Shown here: piece by piece, positions 43,025 through 51,055 of the stretch | Numbering within the stretch: position 1 is the first letter of the stretch | How the letters are laid out: each line of letters opens with the position of its first letter | Source: JANPPS01 sp965246835 | Lineage (GTDB): Bacteria > Pseudomonadota > Alphaproteobacteria > Acetobacterales > Acetobacteraceae | Assembly (NCBI GenBank): GCA_965246835.1 | Contig: CBDFFQ010000001.1 | Span: 558,001 to 622,000, forward strand | Direction: 5' to 3' | DNA: 64,000 nucleotides | Notes under the pieces: generated by a model | Database searches by the model: none | The model's input: the letters and a program-made list of their open reading frames with translations, nothing else | What the model was told of the DNA's origin: nothing | Program-made: the position numbers and the translations under genes

Positions 43025-43392
43025 TACAGCACCTCCGGCGCGAGCGAGATGATCTTCATGAACTTCTTGCCACGCAGCTCGCGCACCACGGGTCCGAAGA
43101 TGCGGGTGCCGATCGGCTCCTGCTGCTTGTTGATCAGCACGGCCGCGTTGCGGTCGAAGCGGATCGCGCTGCCATCGGCGCGGCGGACCGGGAAGCTGGT
43201 CCGCACGATCACCGCCTGGTGCACGTCACCCTTCTTTACCTTGCCGCGCGGGATGGCTTCCTTGATGGAGACCACGATCACGTCGCCGACGGAGGCGGTC
43301 TTGCGCTTGGAGCCACCGAGCACCTTGATGCACTGCACGCGCCGGGCGCCGGAGTTGTCCGCGACTTCGAGATTGGATTCGACCTGGATCAT
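43024..43392 (-). CDS. rplN: 50S ribosomal protein L14
   Basis: A 122-residue protein at the subunit interface. MIQVESNLEVADNSGARRV and GTRIFGPVVRELR are diagnostic, and length equals the family norm. It begins 5 bp after rpsQ. Confidence 0.98.
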   Translation of the reverse strand: MIQVESNLEVADNSGARRVQCIKVLGGSKRKTASVGDVIVVSIKEAIPRGKVKKGDVHQAVIVRTSFPVRRADGSAIRFDRNAAVLINKQQEPIGTRIFGPVVRELRGKKFMKIISLAPEVL

Positions 43393-43397
43393 CTATC

Positions 43398-43730
43398 CTA
43401 CCCCTGCGCCACGGCGTGCTCGGCCGTTGCGGCGGCCGGGGCCGCGTGCTCCGGCTTCACCGGCGGCACGTAGCCGTGTGGCATCTCGACCGCCTCGCCG
43501 TTCCGCTCGATCAGCAGCCACGTCTTGCGCTTGCTGATCGGACGGCACTCCTCGATCCGCACCACGTCGCCTTCTTTGCAGACGTTGAGCTCGTCATGGG
43601 CGGCATACTTCTTCGACCGCTTGATGAACTTCTTATACAGCGGGTGGATCACGCGACGCTCGACCAAGACCGTAATGGTCTTGTCCATCTTGTCGCTCGT
43701 CACTCGCCCTGTCAGGACGCGCCTCGGCAT
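43398..43730 (-). CDS. rpsQ: 30S ribosomal protein S17 with C-terminal extension
   Basis: A 110-residue S17, about 25-30 residues longer than the usual ~80. MPRRVLTGRVTSDKMDKTITV and GDVVRIEECRPISKRKTW mark the OB-fold core. After about residue 86 there is a Pro/Ala/His/Glu-rich tail. The ATG at 43730 gives the standard start; the open frame up to 44093 is a shadow inside rpmC and rplP. Confidence 0.96.
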   Translation of the reverse strand: MPRRVLTGRVTSDKMDKTITVLVERRVIHPLYKKFIKRSKKYAAHDELNVCKEGDVVRIEECRPISKRKTWLLIERNGEAVEMPHGYVPPVKPEHAAPAAATAEHAVAQG

Positions 43731-43741
43731 CGCCCTCTCCT

Positions 43742-43957
43742 CTACTTTTTCGCGGAGCTGGCGGCGGACCGCTTCTGCTCCGTCATGATCGTCTTCACGC
43801 GGGCAATGTCGCGCCGAACCTGGCGCACACGGCCCACACCCTCGGTCTGCCCCGTTGCGGCCTGAAAGCGCAGGTTGAACTGCTCCTTCCGGAGGTCCAG
43901 CAACATGCCGGGCAGGTTGTCCGCACCCTTGGCGCGAATGTCGGTCGGCTTGGTCAT
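43742..43957 (-). CDS. rpmC: 50S ribosomal protein L29
   Basis: A 71-residue two-helix protein at the exit tunnel, where it helps dock SRP and trigger factor. LPGMLLDLRKEQFNLRFQAATGQ and VRRDIARVKTIMTEQ match the family. It begins one base after the rplP stop and ends 11 bp before rpsQ. Confidence 0.97.
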   Translation of the reverse strand: MTKPTDIRAKGADNLPGMLLDLRKEQFNLRFQAATGQTEGVGRVRQVRRDIARVKTIMTEQKRSAASSAKK

Positions 43958-44374
43958 TTAGGCGTCCCCGATCCGGGTGATGAACTTGGTGCGGATCGGC
44001 AGCTTCGCCGCGCCCAAGGTCAGGCTCTCGCGCGCCAACTCCGGGGACACGCCGTCGATCTCGAACATGATCCGGCCCGGCTTCACCCGGCACACCCAGA
44101 ACTCCGGGCTACCCTTGCCGGAGCCCATGCGGACTTCGGCCGGCTTCTGGCTGACCGGCACGTCCGGGAACATGCGGATCCACACGCGGCCGGCGCGCTT
44201 CATGCTGCGGGTGATCGCGCGGCGTGCCGCCTCGATCTGCCGGGCGGTGATCCGCTCGGGCTCCAGCGCCTTCAGCCCGAACGAGCCGAAATTCAGCTGG
44301 GTGCCGGATTTCGCCAGACCATGGATACGGCCCTTATGGGCCTTGCGGTATTTCGTCCGCTTCGGAGACATCAT
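43958..44374 (-). CDS. rplP: 50S ribosomal protein L16
   Basis: A 138-residue protein near the A site and 5S rRNA. SPKRTKYRKAHKGRIHGLAK, RVWIRMFPDVPVSQKPAEVRM (broken here only for brevity) and KLPIRTKFI are typical. Two ATGs open the gene; either could be used. Confidence 0.97.
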   Translation of the reverse strand: MMSPKRTKYRKAHKGRIHGLAKSGTQLNFGSFGLKALEPERITARQIEAARRAITRSMKRAGRVWIRMFPDVPVSQKPAEVRMGSGKGSPEFWVCRVKPGRIMFEIDGVSPELARESLTLGAAKLPIRTKFITRIGDA

Positions 44375-44387
44375 AGCTGCATACCCC

Positions 44388-45065
44388 TTAGCGCTGCGGC
44401 GCCTGCTCGGCGGCCCGGCGATCCTGGCTCAGCGGATCGTTGGACAGCACCTCGCCCTTGAAGATCCATACCTTCACGCCGCAGGTGCCATACGTCGTCT
44501 TGGCGGTCGCCACGCCGAAATCGATGTCGGCGCGCAGCGTGTGCAACGGCACCCGGCCCTCGCGATACCACTCGGTCCGCGCGATCTCGGCGCCACCGAG
44601 GCGGCCGCCGCAATTGATGCGGATGCCCTGGGCGCCCAGCCGCATGGCGGACTGCACGGCGCGCTTCATGGCCCGGCGGAACGCGACCCGGCGCTCCAGC
44701 TGCTGCGCGATGTTCTCGGCCACCAAGGTCGCGTCGATCTCGGGCTTGCGGATCTCGACGATGTTGAGGCTGACCTCGGCCTTCGCCATCGTCGCCAACG
44801 ACTTGCGCAACGTCTCGATGTCCTGGCCCTTTTTGCCGATCACGACGCCGGGGCGCGCGGCATAGATGGTGATGCGCGGCTTCTTGGCCGGACGCTCGAT
44901 CACCACGCGGGACACGCCGGCGCCGGACAGCTTGGTGCGCAGGTGCTGACGCAGCTTCAGATCGTCCAGCAGCAGCTTGGAATAATCCGTGCCGGCGTAC
45001 CACCGGCTGTCCCAGGTGCGGTTGATGCCGAGCCGGAGCCCGATCGGATTGACCTTATGACCCAT
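44388..45065 (-). CDS. rpsC: 30S ribosomal protein S3
   Basis: A 225-residue protein forming part of the mRNA entry tunnel. MGHKVNPIGLRLGI starts the protein, the KH domain reads VVIGKKGQDIE, and GLQGIRI-like GAQGIRINCGGRLGG follows. The ATG at 45065 is one base after the rplV stop. An upstream open frame to 45173 lies inside rplV and is rejected. Confidence 0.97.
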   Translation of the reverse strand: MGHKVNPIGLRLGINRTWDSRWYAGTDYSKLLLDDLKLRQHLRTKLSGAGVSRVVIERPAKKPRITIYAARPGVVIGKKGQDIETLRKSLATMAKAEVSLNIVEIRKPEIDATLVAENIAQQLERRVAFRRAMKRAVQSAMRLGAQGIRINCGGRLGGAEIARTEWYREGRVPLHTLRADIDFGVATAKTTYGTCGVKVWIFKGEVLSNDPLSQDRRAAEQAPQR

Positions 45066-45066
45066 G

Positions 45067-45471
45067 CTAAGCCGCCCTCGTCTCGTTGCGATCCGGCATC
45101 TGCGCCTGCTCGGCGACGACGATCCGCAGATGGCTGAACCACTTTTCGATGCGCGACGCGCGCCCACGGCCACGGGCCATGAAACGCCTCATCACGATCG
45201 ACTTGCCGACCTCGGCCCGCGTGACCACCAGGCGGTCCACGTCGAGCTGATGGTTGTTCTCCGCGTTGGCGATCGCACTCTCCAGCGCCTTCTTGACCTG
45301 CTGCGCGATGCGCCGCTTGCTGAAGGTGAGCGTCGCGACCGCCGTGCTGGCCGGCTGGTTGCGGATCAGGCCCGCGACCAGGTTCAGCTTCTGCGGGCTG
45401 ATGCGGATGTTCCGCACCACGCACTGCGCTTCCGTCTCGGACAGGGCCCGAGGTGTCTTGGGCTTGCTCAT
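45067..45471 (-). CDS. rplV: 50S ribosomal protein L22
   Basis: A 134-residue protein whose beta-hairpin lines the exit tunnel. VRNIRISPQKLNLVAGLIR, ANAENNH and the hairpin tip region KSIVMRRFMARGRGRASRI are diagnostic. The tip carries no obvious change at macrolide-associated sites, as far as can be seen. Overlaps rpsS by 4 bp. Confidence 0.97.
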   Translation of the reverse strand: MSKPKTPRALSETEAQCVVRNIRISPQKLNLVAGLIRNQPASTAVATLTFSKRRIAQQVKKALESAIANAENNHQLDVDRLVVTRAEVGKSIVMRRFMARGRGRASRIEKWFSHLRIVVAEQAQMPDRNETRAA

Positions 45472-45746
45472 CCCCGCCTCGCCTTCTTGTCGGAAGAATG
45501 TCCGGTGAAGGTCCGCGTCGGCGAGAACTCGCCGAACTTGTGGCCTACCATGTTCTCGTTGACCTGCACCGGCAGGAATTTGTGGCCGTTATAGACGCCG
45601 AACGTCAGCCCCACGAATTGCGGCAGGATCGTCGAGCGGCGCGACCAGATCTTGATGATCTCGTTGCGGCCAGACCCGCGCGAGGCCTCCGCCTTGGCCA
45701 ACAGATACCCGTCCACGAACGGGCCCTTCCATACGGAACGAGCCAT
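45468..45746 (-). CDS. rpsS: 30S ribosomal protein S19
   Basis: A 92-residue head protein binding with S13. MARSVWKGPFVDGYLL, TWSRRST-like WSRRSTILPQFVGLTF and VGHKFGEFSPTRTF match the family. It begins one base after rplB. Confidence 0.98.
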   Translation of the reverse strand: MARSVWKGPFVDGYLLAKAEASRGSGRNEIIKIWSRRSTILPQFVGLTFGVYNGHKFLPVQVNENMVGHKFGEFSPTRTFTGHSSDKKARRG

Positions 45747-45747
45747 C

Positions 45748-46581
45748 TCAGTGCTTCCCCTTCGGCCGGCGGCGGATGATCATGTCGTCCGTCCGCTTGT
45801 TGGCCCGTGTCTTGTAACCCTTGGTCGGCTTGCCCCACGGCGTGACCGGATGACGGCCGCCCGAGGTGCGGCCCTCGCCGCCGCCGTGCGGATGGTCGAC
45901 CGGGTTCATCACCACGCCGCGGTTATGCGGACGGCGGCCCATCCAGCGGGCGCGCCCGGCCTTACCGAGGCTCTGGTTCTGGTTGTCCGGGTTGCTGACC
46001 GCGCCCACCGTCGCGAAGCACTCGGCGCGGATCACGCGCAACTCGCCGGATTGCAGCTTCACCTGCGCATACCCGGCGTCCTTGCCGACCAGCTGCGCAT
46101 AGGTCCCGGCCGAACGCGCCATCTTGCCACCCGCGCCGAGCTTCATCTCCACATTGTGGATGATGGTGCCGACGGGGATCGCGGCCATCGGCATGGCGTT
46201 GCCGGGCTTGATGTCGACCTTCGACCCGGACACCACCTTGTCCCCGGCCTTCACGCGCTGCGGCGCCAGGATGTAGCTCAGCTCGCCATCGTCATACTTG
46301 ATCAGCGCGATGAACGCCGTGCGGTTCGGGTCGTATTCCAGCCGCTCGACCGTCGCCGCCACGTCATGCTTGCGGCGCTTGAAGTCCACGTAGCGATAGG
46401 TCTGCTTATGCCCGCCGCCGCGGAAGAACGATGTGGTGCGGCCGTGGTTGTTGCGCCCGCCGGTCTTGTGCTTGCCCTCGGTCAGCGTCTTGACCGGTTT
46501 GCCCTTCCACAGCTCGCTGCGGTCGATCAGCACGGTCCCGCGCAGGGAAGCCGTGACGGGTTTGAATTGCCTCAATGCCAT
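45748..46581 (-). CDS. rplB: 50S ribosomal protein L2
   Basis: A 277-residue protein near the peptidyl-transferase centre. GRNNHGRTTSFFRGGGHKQ, and the conserved GVVMNPVDHPHGGGEGR with the functionally key histidine are present. Length is normal. It lies 9 bp after rplW. Confidence 0.98.
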   Translation of the reverse strand: MALRQFKPVTASLRGTVLIDRSELWKGKPVKTLTEGKHKTGGRNNHGRTTSFFRGGGHKQTYRYVDFKRRKHDVAATVERLEYDPNRTAFIALIKYDDGELSYILAPQRVKAGDKVVSGSKVDIKPGNAMPMAAIPVGTIIHNVEMKLGAGGKMARSAGTYAQLVGKDAGYAQVKLQSGELRVIRAECFATVGAVSNPDNQNQSLGKAGRARWMGRRPHNRGVVMNPVDHPHGGGEGRTSGGRHPVTPWGKPTKGYKTRANKRTDDMIIRRRPKGKH

Positions 46582-46590
46582 GATGCGTCC

Positions 46591-46932
46591 TCAGGCCAGA
46601 CCGGTGGACATGTCGATCGACTGTCCCTCGGCCAGCTGCACGTATGCCTTCTTCACGTCCGACCGCACGCCGGGCCGGCCCTTGAAGCGCTTGGTCTTGC
46701 CCTTCTGCACGAGCGTGTTGACCGCCAGCACCTTCACGCCGAACAGACCCTCGACCGAGGCCTTGATCTCCGGCTTGGTCGCGTTGATGGCCACCCGGAA
46801 CACGACCTGGTTCCGCTCCGTCGCCATCGTCGCCTTTTCCGTGATCACCGGCGCCCGGATGATCTCGTACATGGCTTCCTTGGACATCGTCGCGGCGCGC
46901 TTGCGGGCCGTCAGAACCTGCAGGACGCTCAT
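46591..46932 (-). CDS. rplW: 50S ribosomal protein L23
   Basis: A 113-residue exit-tunnel protein that docks trigger factor and SRP. IIRAPVITEKATMATERNQ and KAYVQLAEGQSIDMS are typical. The ATG at 46932 overlaps the rplD stop (ATGA); an internal ATG at 46887 (MSKEAMYE) would give the commoner family size, so the start is uncertain by 15 residues. Confidence 0.96.
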   Translation of the reverse strand: MSVLQVLTARKRAATMSKEAMYEIIRAPVITEKATMATERNQVVFRVAINATKPEIKASVEGLFGVKVLAVNTLVQKGKTKRFKGRPGVRSDVKKAYVQLAEGQSIDMSTGLA

Positions 46933-47582
46933 GCCGCCGCTCCCTCGGTATGAGCCGGCTTCAGCAGCCGCTCCGTGAGGCCGGCCAAACCCGCCGTGGT
47001 CACCACCAGCAGATCGTGCCGGATGATGTCATGGACGTTGGCGCCGGCCGTCGGCAGCACGTTCAACCCGATGATGTTCTGGCTCGCGCGCAGGAAGCCC
47101 TCATCGACCTGGTGATCGACCACGAGGGCCGACTTCCAGCCCAGCGCCACAATCTGCGCCTTGAGGTCCCGCGTCTTGCCGGTGCCGCCGGCCACGCCGT
47201 CCAGCACGATCAGCTTGCCCTCGGCCTGCTTCATCGACAGCGCGCTGATGAGGCCCAGCCGCCGCACCTTCTTCGGCAGGTCGTAGCCGTGGTCGCGCAC
47301 CACCGGCCCATGCACCCGGCCACCCGTGCGGAACTGCGGCGCCCGCAACGAGCCCTGGCGCGCATTGCCGGTGCCCTTCTGCTTGTAGGGCTTCTTCGTC
47401 GTGCCCGACACTTCGCCCATGCCCTTCGTGCGGTGCGTCCCGGCCCGGCGCTTCGCCAGCTGCCAGTGGATCACCCGGGCGATGATGTCGTTGCGCGGCG
47501 TGGCGCCGAACAGCGCCTCCGGCAACTCGGCCGAACCGGCGGTGCCGTTGGCCAAGGTCCTGATCTCGATCTGCATCGCCAT
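46929..47582 (-). CDS. rplD: 50S ribosomal protein L4
   Basis: A 217-residue protein. The extended loop with GTKKPYKQKGTGNARQGSLR reaches the tunnel constriction. In E. coli L4 also represses the S10 operon; nothing here shows whether it does so in this organism. It shares one base with rplC and overlaps rplW. Confidence 0.97.
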   Translation of the reverse strand: MAMQIEIRTLANGTAGSAELPEALFGATPRNDIIARVIHWQLAKRRAGTHRTKGMGEVSGTTKKPYKQKGTGNARQGSLRAPQFRTGGRVHGPVVRDHGYDLPKKVRRLGLISALSMKQAEGKLIVLDGVAGGTGKTRDLKAQIVALGWKSALVVDHQVDEGFLRASQNIIGLNVLPTAGANVHDIIRHDLLVVTTAGLAGLTERLLKPAHTEGAAA

Positions 47583-48307
47583 TACTCCGCCTGCGCCGGT
47601 TCGGCCACGGGCGCCGGTGCCGTCAGCACGCCAGCCGGATACGGGGCCTCATCCGGACGCTTCCGCTTGATCGCGTCGCGGATCATCACAAACTCGCCCT
47701 TCGAGCCCGGCACCGCGCCGCGCACCATGATCAGCCCACGTTCGGCATCGATCCCAGCCACGACGATGTTCAGCGTCGTCACCCGCTCCACACCCAAATG
47801 ACCGGCCATCTTCTTGTTCTTAAACGTCTTGCCGGGGTCCTGACGGTTACCGGTGGAGCCATGCGAGCGGTGGCTGACCGACACGCCGTGGCTCGCCTCG
47901 AGGCCGCGGAAGTTCCAGCGCTTCATGCCGCCCGCGAAGCCCTTGCCCTTGGTGATGCCGCAGACATCGACCTTCTGGCCCACCACGAAATGCGCCGCCG
48001 TCAGCGTCTGGCCGCTCTCCAGCAGCGCATCGGGCGCCACCCGGAATTCTACGACCTTCATCTTCGGCTCGACCTTCACCCGAGCGTAGTGCCCCTTGTT
48101 CGGCTGGCTGACGTTCTTGACCTTGGCCTTCCCCCAGCCGAGCTGCACGGCCGTGTAGCCGTCCCGCTCTTTGGTGCGGGTGTCGACCACCTGCAGCTCA
48201 TCCAGATGCAGCACCGTCACCGGCACGTGCGTCCCATCGTCCCGGAAGATGCGGGTCATGCCCAGCTTCTTCGCGATCAGTCCCGTGCGCTTACCCGCGG
48301 TTTCCAT
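47582..48307 (-). CDS. rplC: 50S ribosomal protein L3
   Basis: A 241-residue protein contacting the peptidyl-transferase centre. RTGLIAKKLGMTRIF, KGFAGGMKRWNFRG and SHRSHGSTGNRQDPGKTFK are diagnostic, including the Gln that is methylated by PrmB in E. coli. A Pro/Ala/Glu-rich C-terminal tail adds about 25 residues. Confidence 0.97.
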   Translation of the reverse strand: METAGKRTGLIAKKLGMTRIFRDDGTHVPVTVLHLDELQVVDTRTKERDGYTAVQLGWGKAKVKNVSQPNKGHYARVKVEPKMKVVEFRVAPDALLESGQTLTAAHFVVGQKVDVCGITKGKGFAGGMKRWNFRGLEASHGVSVSHRSHGSTGNRQDPGKTFKNKKMAGHLGVERVTTLNIVVAGIDAERGLIMVRGAVPGSKGEFVMIRDAIKRKRPDEAPYPAGVLTAPAPVAEPAQAE

Positions 48308-48318
48308 CGCCCCGGCCC

Positions 48319-48627
48319 TTACAGCTTGATCTCGACGTCCACGCCGGAGGCGAGGTCGAGCTTCATCAGCGCGTCCACCGTCTGCGGCGTGGGCTCCACG
48401 ATGTCCAGCAGCCGGCGATGAGTCCGGATCTCGAACTGCTCGCGGGACTTCTTGTCCACGTGCGGCGACCGGTTCACCGTGAACCGCTCGATATGCGTCG
48501 GCAGCGGAATCGGTCCGCGAACCCGGGCCCCCGTGCGCTTCGCCGTGTTCACGATCTCCCGCGTGCTGTTATCCAGCACGCGGTGATCGTACGCCTTCAG
48601 GCGAATGCGGATGTTCTGGTTGTCCAT
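48319..48627 (-). CDS. rpsJ: 30S ribosomal protein S10
   Basis: A 102-residue head protein that, as NusE, also joins transcription antitermination. NIRIRLKAYDHRVLDNST and VRGPIPLPTHIERFTVNRSPHVDKKSREQ (split family blocks) are typical. It follows tuf by 39 bp, directly joining the str and S10 groups. Confidence 0.98.
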   Translation of the reverse strand: MDNQNIRIRLKAYDHRVLDNSTREIVNTAKRTGARVRGPIPLPTHIERFTVNRSPHVDKKSREQFEIRTHRRLLDIVEPTPQTVDALMKLDLASGVDVEIKL

Positions 48628-48666
48628 AACTACCTAATCCAAACGTCTCGGGAGCCCGTGTGCGAC

Positions 48667-49857
<1,191 letters not shown>

Positions 49858-49910
49858 GGTCGTGTCTCCGTCGCCCGCTTGATCGTCGGGGCAGGTTCAG
49901 TGGCGGTTAG

Positions 49911-50387
49911 TTACCAGCGGTAATGGCTGAAGGCCTTGTTCGCCTCCGCCATGCGATGCGTGTCCTCGCGCTTCTTCACGGCCGACCCGCGGTTGTTGAC
50001 CGCGTCCAGCAGCTCGTTGGACAGGCGCTCCTCCATCGTGTGCTCGCCGCGCTTGCGGGAGCTGTCGATCAGCCAGCGGATGGCCAAGGCCTGCCGGCGC
50101 TCGGTCCGCACCTCGACCGGCACCTGATACGTGGCGCCGCCGACCCGGCGGGACCGCACCTCGACCGCCGGCTTCACGTTGTCCAGCGCCTCGTGGAACA
50201 TCTTGATCGGGTCGGCGGCGGCACCGCCCCGCTTCTTCAGCGACTCGAGCGCGCCATACACGATGCCCTCGGCCGCGCTCTTCTTGCCGTCATACATCAG
50301 CGCGTTCATGAAGCGCGTCAGCACGGTGTCGCCGAACTTCGCGTCCGGCAGGATCTCGCGCTTCTCGGCGCGGCGGCGTCTGCTCAT
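49911..50387 (-). CDS. rpsG: 30S ribosomal protein S7
   Basis: A 158-residue head-assembly protein. MSRRRRAEKREILPDAKFGD, NALMYDGKKS and RKRGEHTMEERLSNEL match the family. The 53-bp space to tuf contains no remnant of fusA. It starts 11 bp after rpsL. Confidence 0.98.
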   Translation of the reverse strand: MSRRRRAEKREILPDAKFGDTVLTRFMNALMYDGKKSAAEGIVYGALESLKKRGGAAADPIKMFHEALDNVKPAVEVRSRRVGGATYQVPVEVRTERRQALAIRWLIDSSRKRGEHTMEERLSNELLDAVNNRGSAVKKREDTHRMAEANKAFSHYRW

Positions 50388-50398
50388 CTCAGGGCTCC

Positions 50399-50770
50399 TT
50401 ACTTCGGCCGCTTGGCGCCATACAGCGACCGGCGCTGACGACGCTTCGGCAGGCCCTGCGTGTCGAGCACGCCGCGCAGGATATGGTAACGCACGCCCGG
50501 CAAGTCCTTCACGCGCCCGCCGCGGATCAGCACGACGCTGTGCTCCTGCAGGTTGTGGCCCTCACCCGGGATATAGCTCACGACCTCGAACCCGTTGGTC
50601 AGCCGCACCTTGGCGACCTTGCGGAGCGCGGAGTTCGGCTTCTTCGGGGTGGTGGTATAGACGCGCGTGCAGACGCCGCGCTTCTGCGGGCAGCTTTCCA
50701 GCGCCGGAACCTTGTTCCGCTTCGGCGCGGGCTCACGCCCATTGGCGATCAACTGGTTGATGGTCGGCAT
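50399..50770 (-). CDS. rpsL: 30S ribosomal protein S12
   Basis: A 123-residue decoding-centre protein. MPTINQLIANGR, TTTPKKPNSALRKVAKVRL and IPGEGHNLQEHSVVLIRGGR are present. The lysines in TTPKKPNS and GGRVKDLPG, where streptomycin-resistance changes arise, are wild type. It is the first gene of the str group, 285 bp after rpoC, where a promoter candidate lies. Confidence 0.98.
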   Translation of the reverse strand: MPTINQLIANGREPAPKRNKVPALESCPQKRGVCTRVYTTTPKKPNSALRKVAKVRLTNGFEVVSYIPGEGHNLQEHSVVLIRGGRVKDLPGVRYHILRGVLDTQGLPKRRQRRSLYGAKRPK

Positions 50771-50964
50771 ACGCGTCTTCCGATCCTTAAAAGTCTACTC
50801 CGGAGCCGCTTACAAACCGGACCTGCGCAAGACGGGATAATCCCACCTGCGCCGAGCCCACGAAGCACGAGGTCTGAGCTGCCCCGAAGGGAAGCGGCAC
50901 CCCGCACGCGCCTCTGTAAACGACAACCGGCCCAGACACTCGCTGGGGGTCGTCGAGGGCGCGA

Positions 50965-50993
50965 TCACTACGTCCGGAGCGCGCCCCCGTCAA
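50965..50993 (-). promoter_or_regulatory. Candidate promoter for the str operon (rpsL)
   Basis: TTGACG (50993-50988), 17 bases, then TAGTGA (50970-50965), in the 285-bp gap after rpoC. The -35 with a CTTGAC core is typical of strong alphaproteobacterial promoters; the -10 is weak. It would leave a leader of roughly 190 bases before rpsL. Confidence 0.45.
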
Positions 50994-50999
50994 GCCTTT

Positions 51000-51053
51000 C
51001 CCGCGCATTCGATCGGCGATGCAGGGCTGCATTGCCGATCGATGCGCGCGGGC
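51000..51053 (-). terminator. Long inverted repeat directly after rpoC
   Basis: Immediately past the rpoC TAA, a stem of about 20 bp with few mismatches can form: CATCGATCGGC and TGCA arms pair with GCCGATCGAATG around a small GCC-type loop. There is no T-run, only GGGAAAGG. It probably ends or protects the rpoBC mRNA before the str promoter. Confidence 0.55.
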
Positions 51054-51055
51054 CG

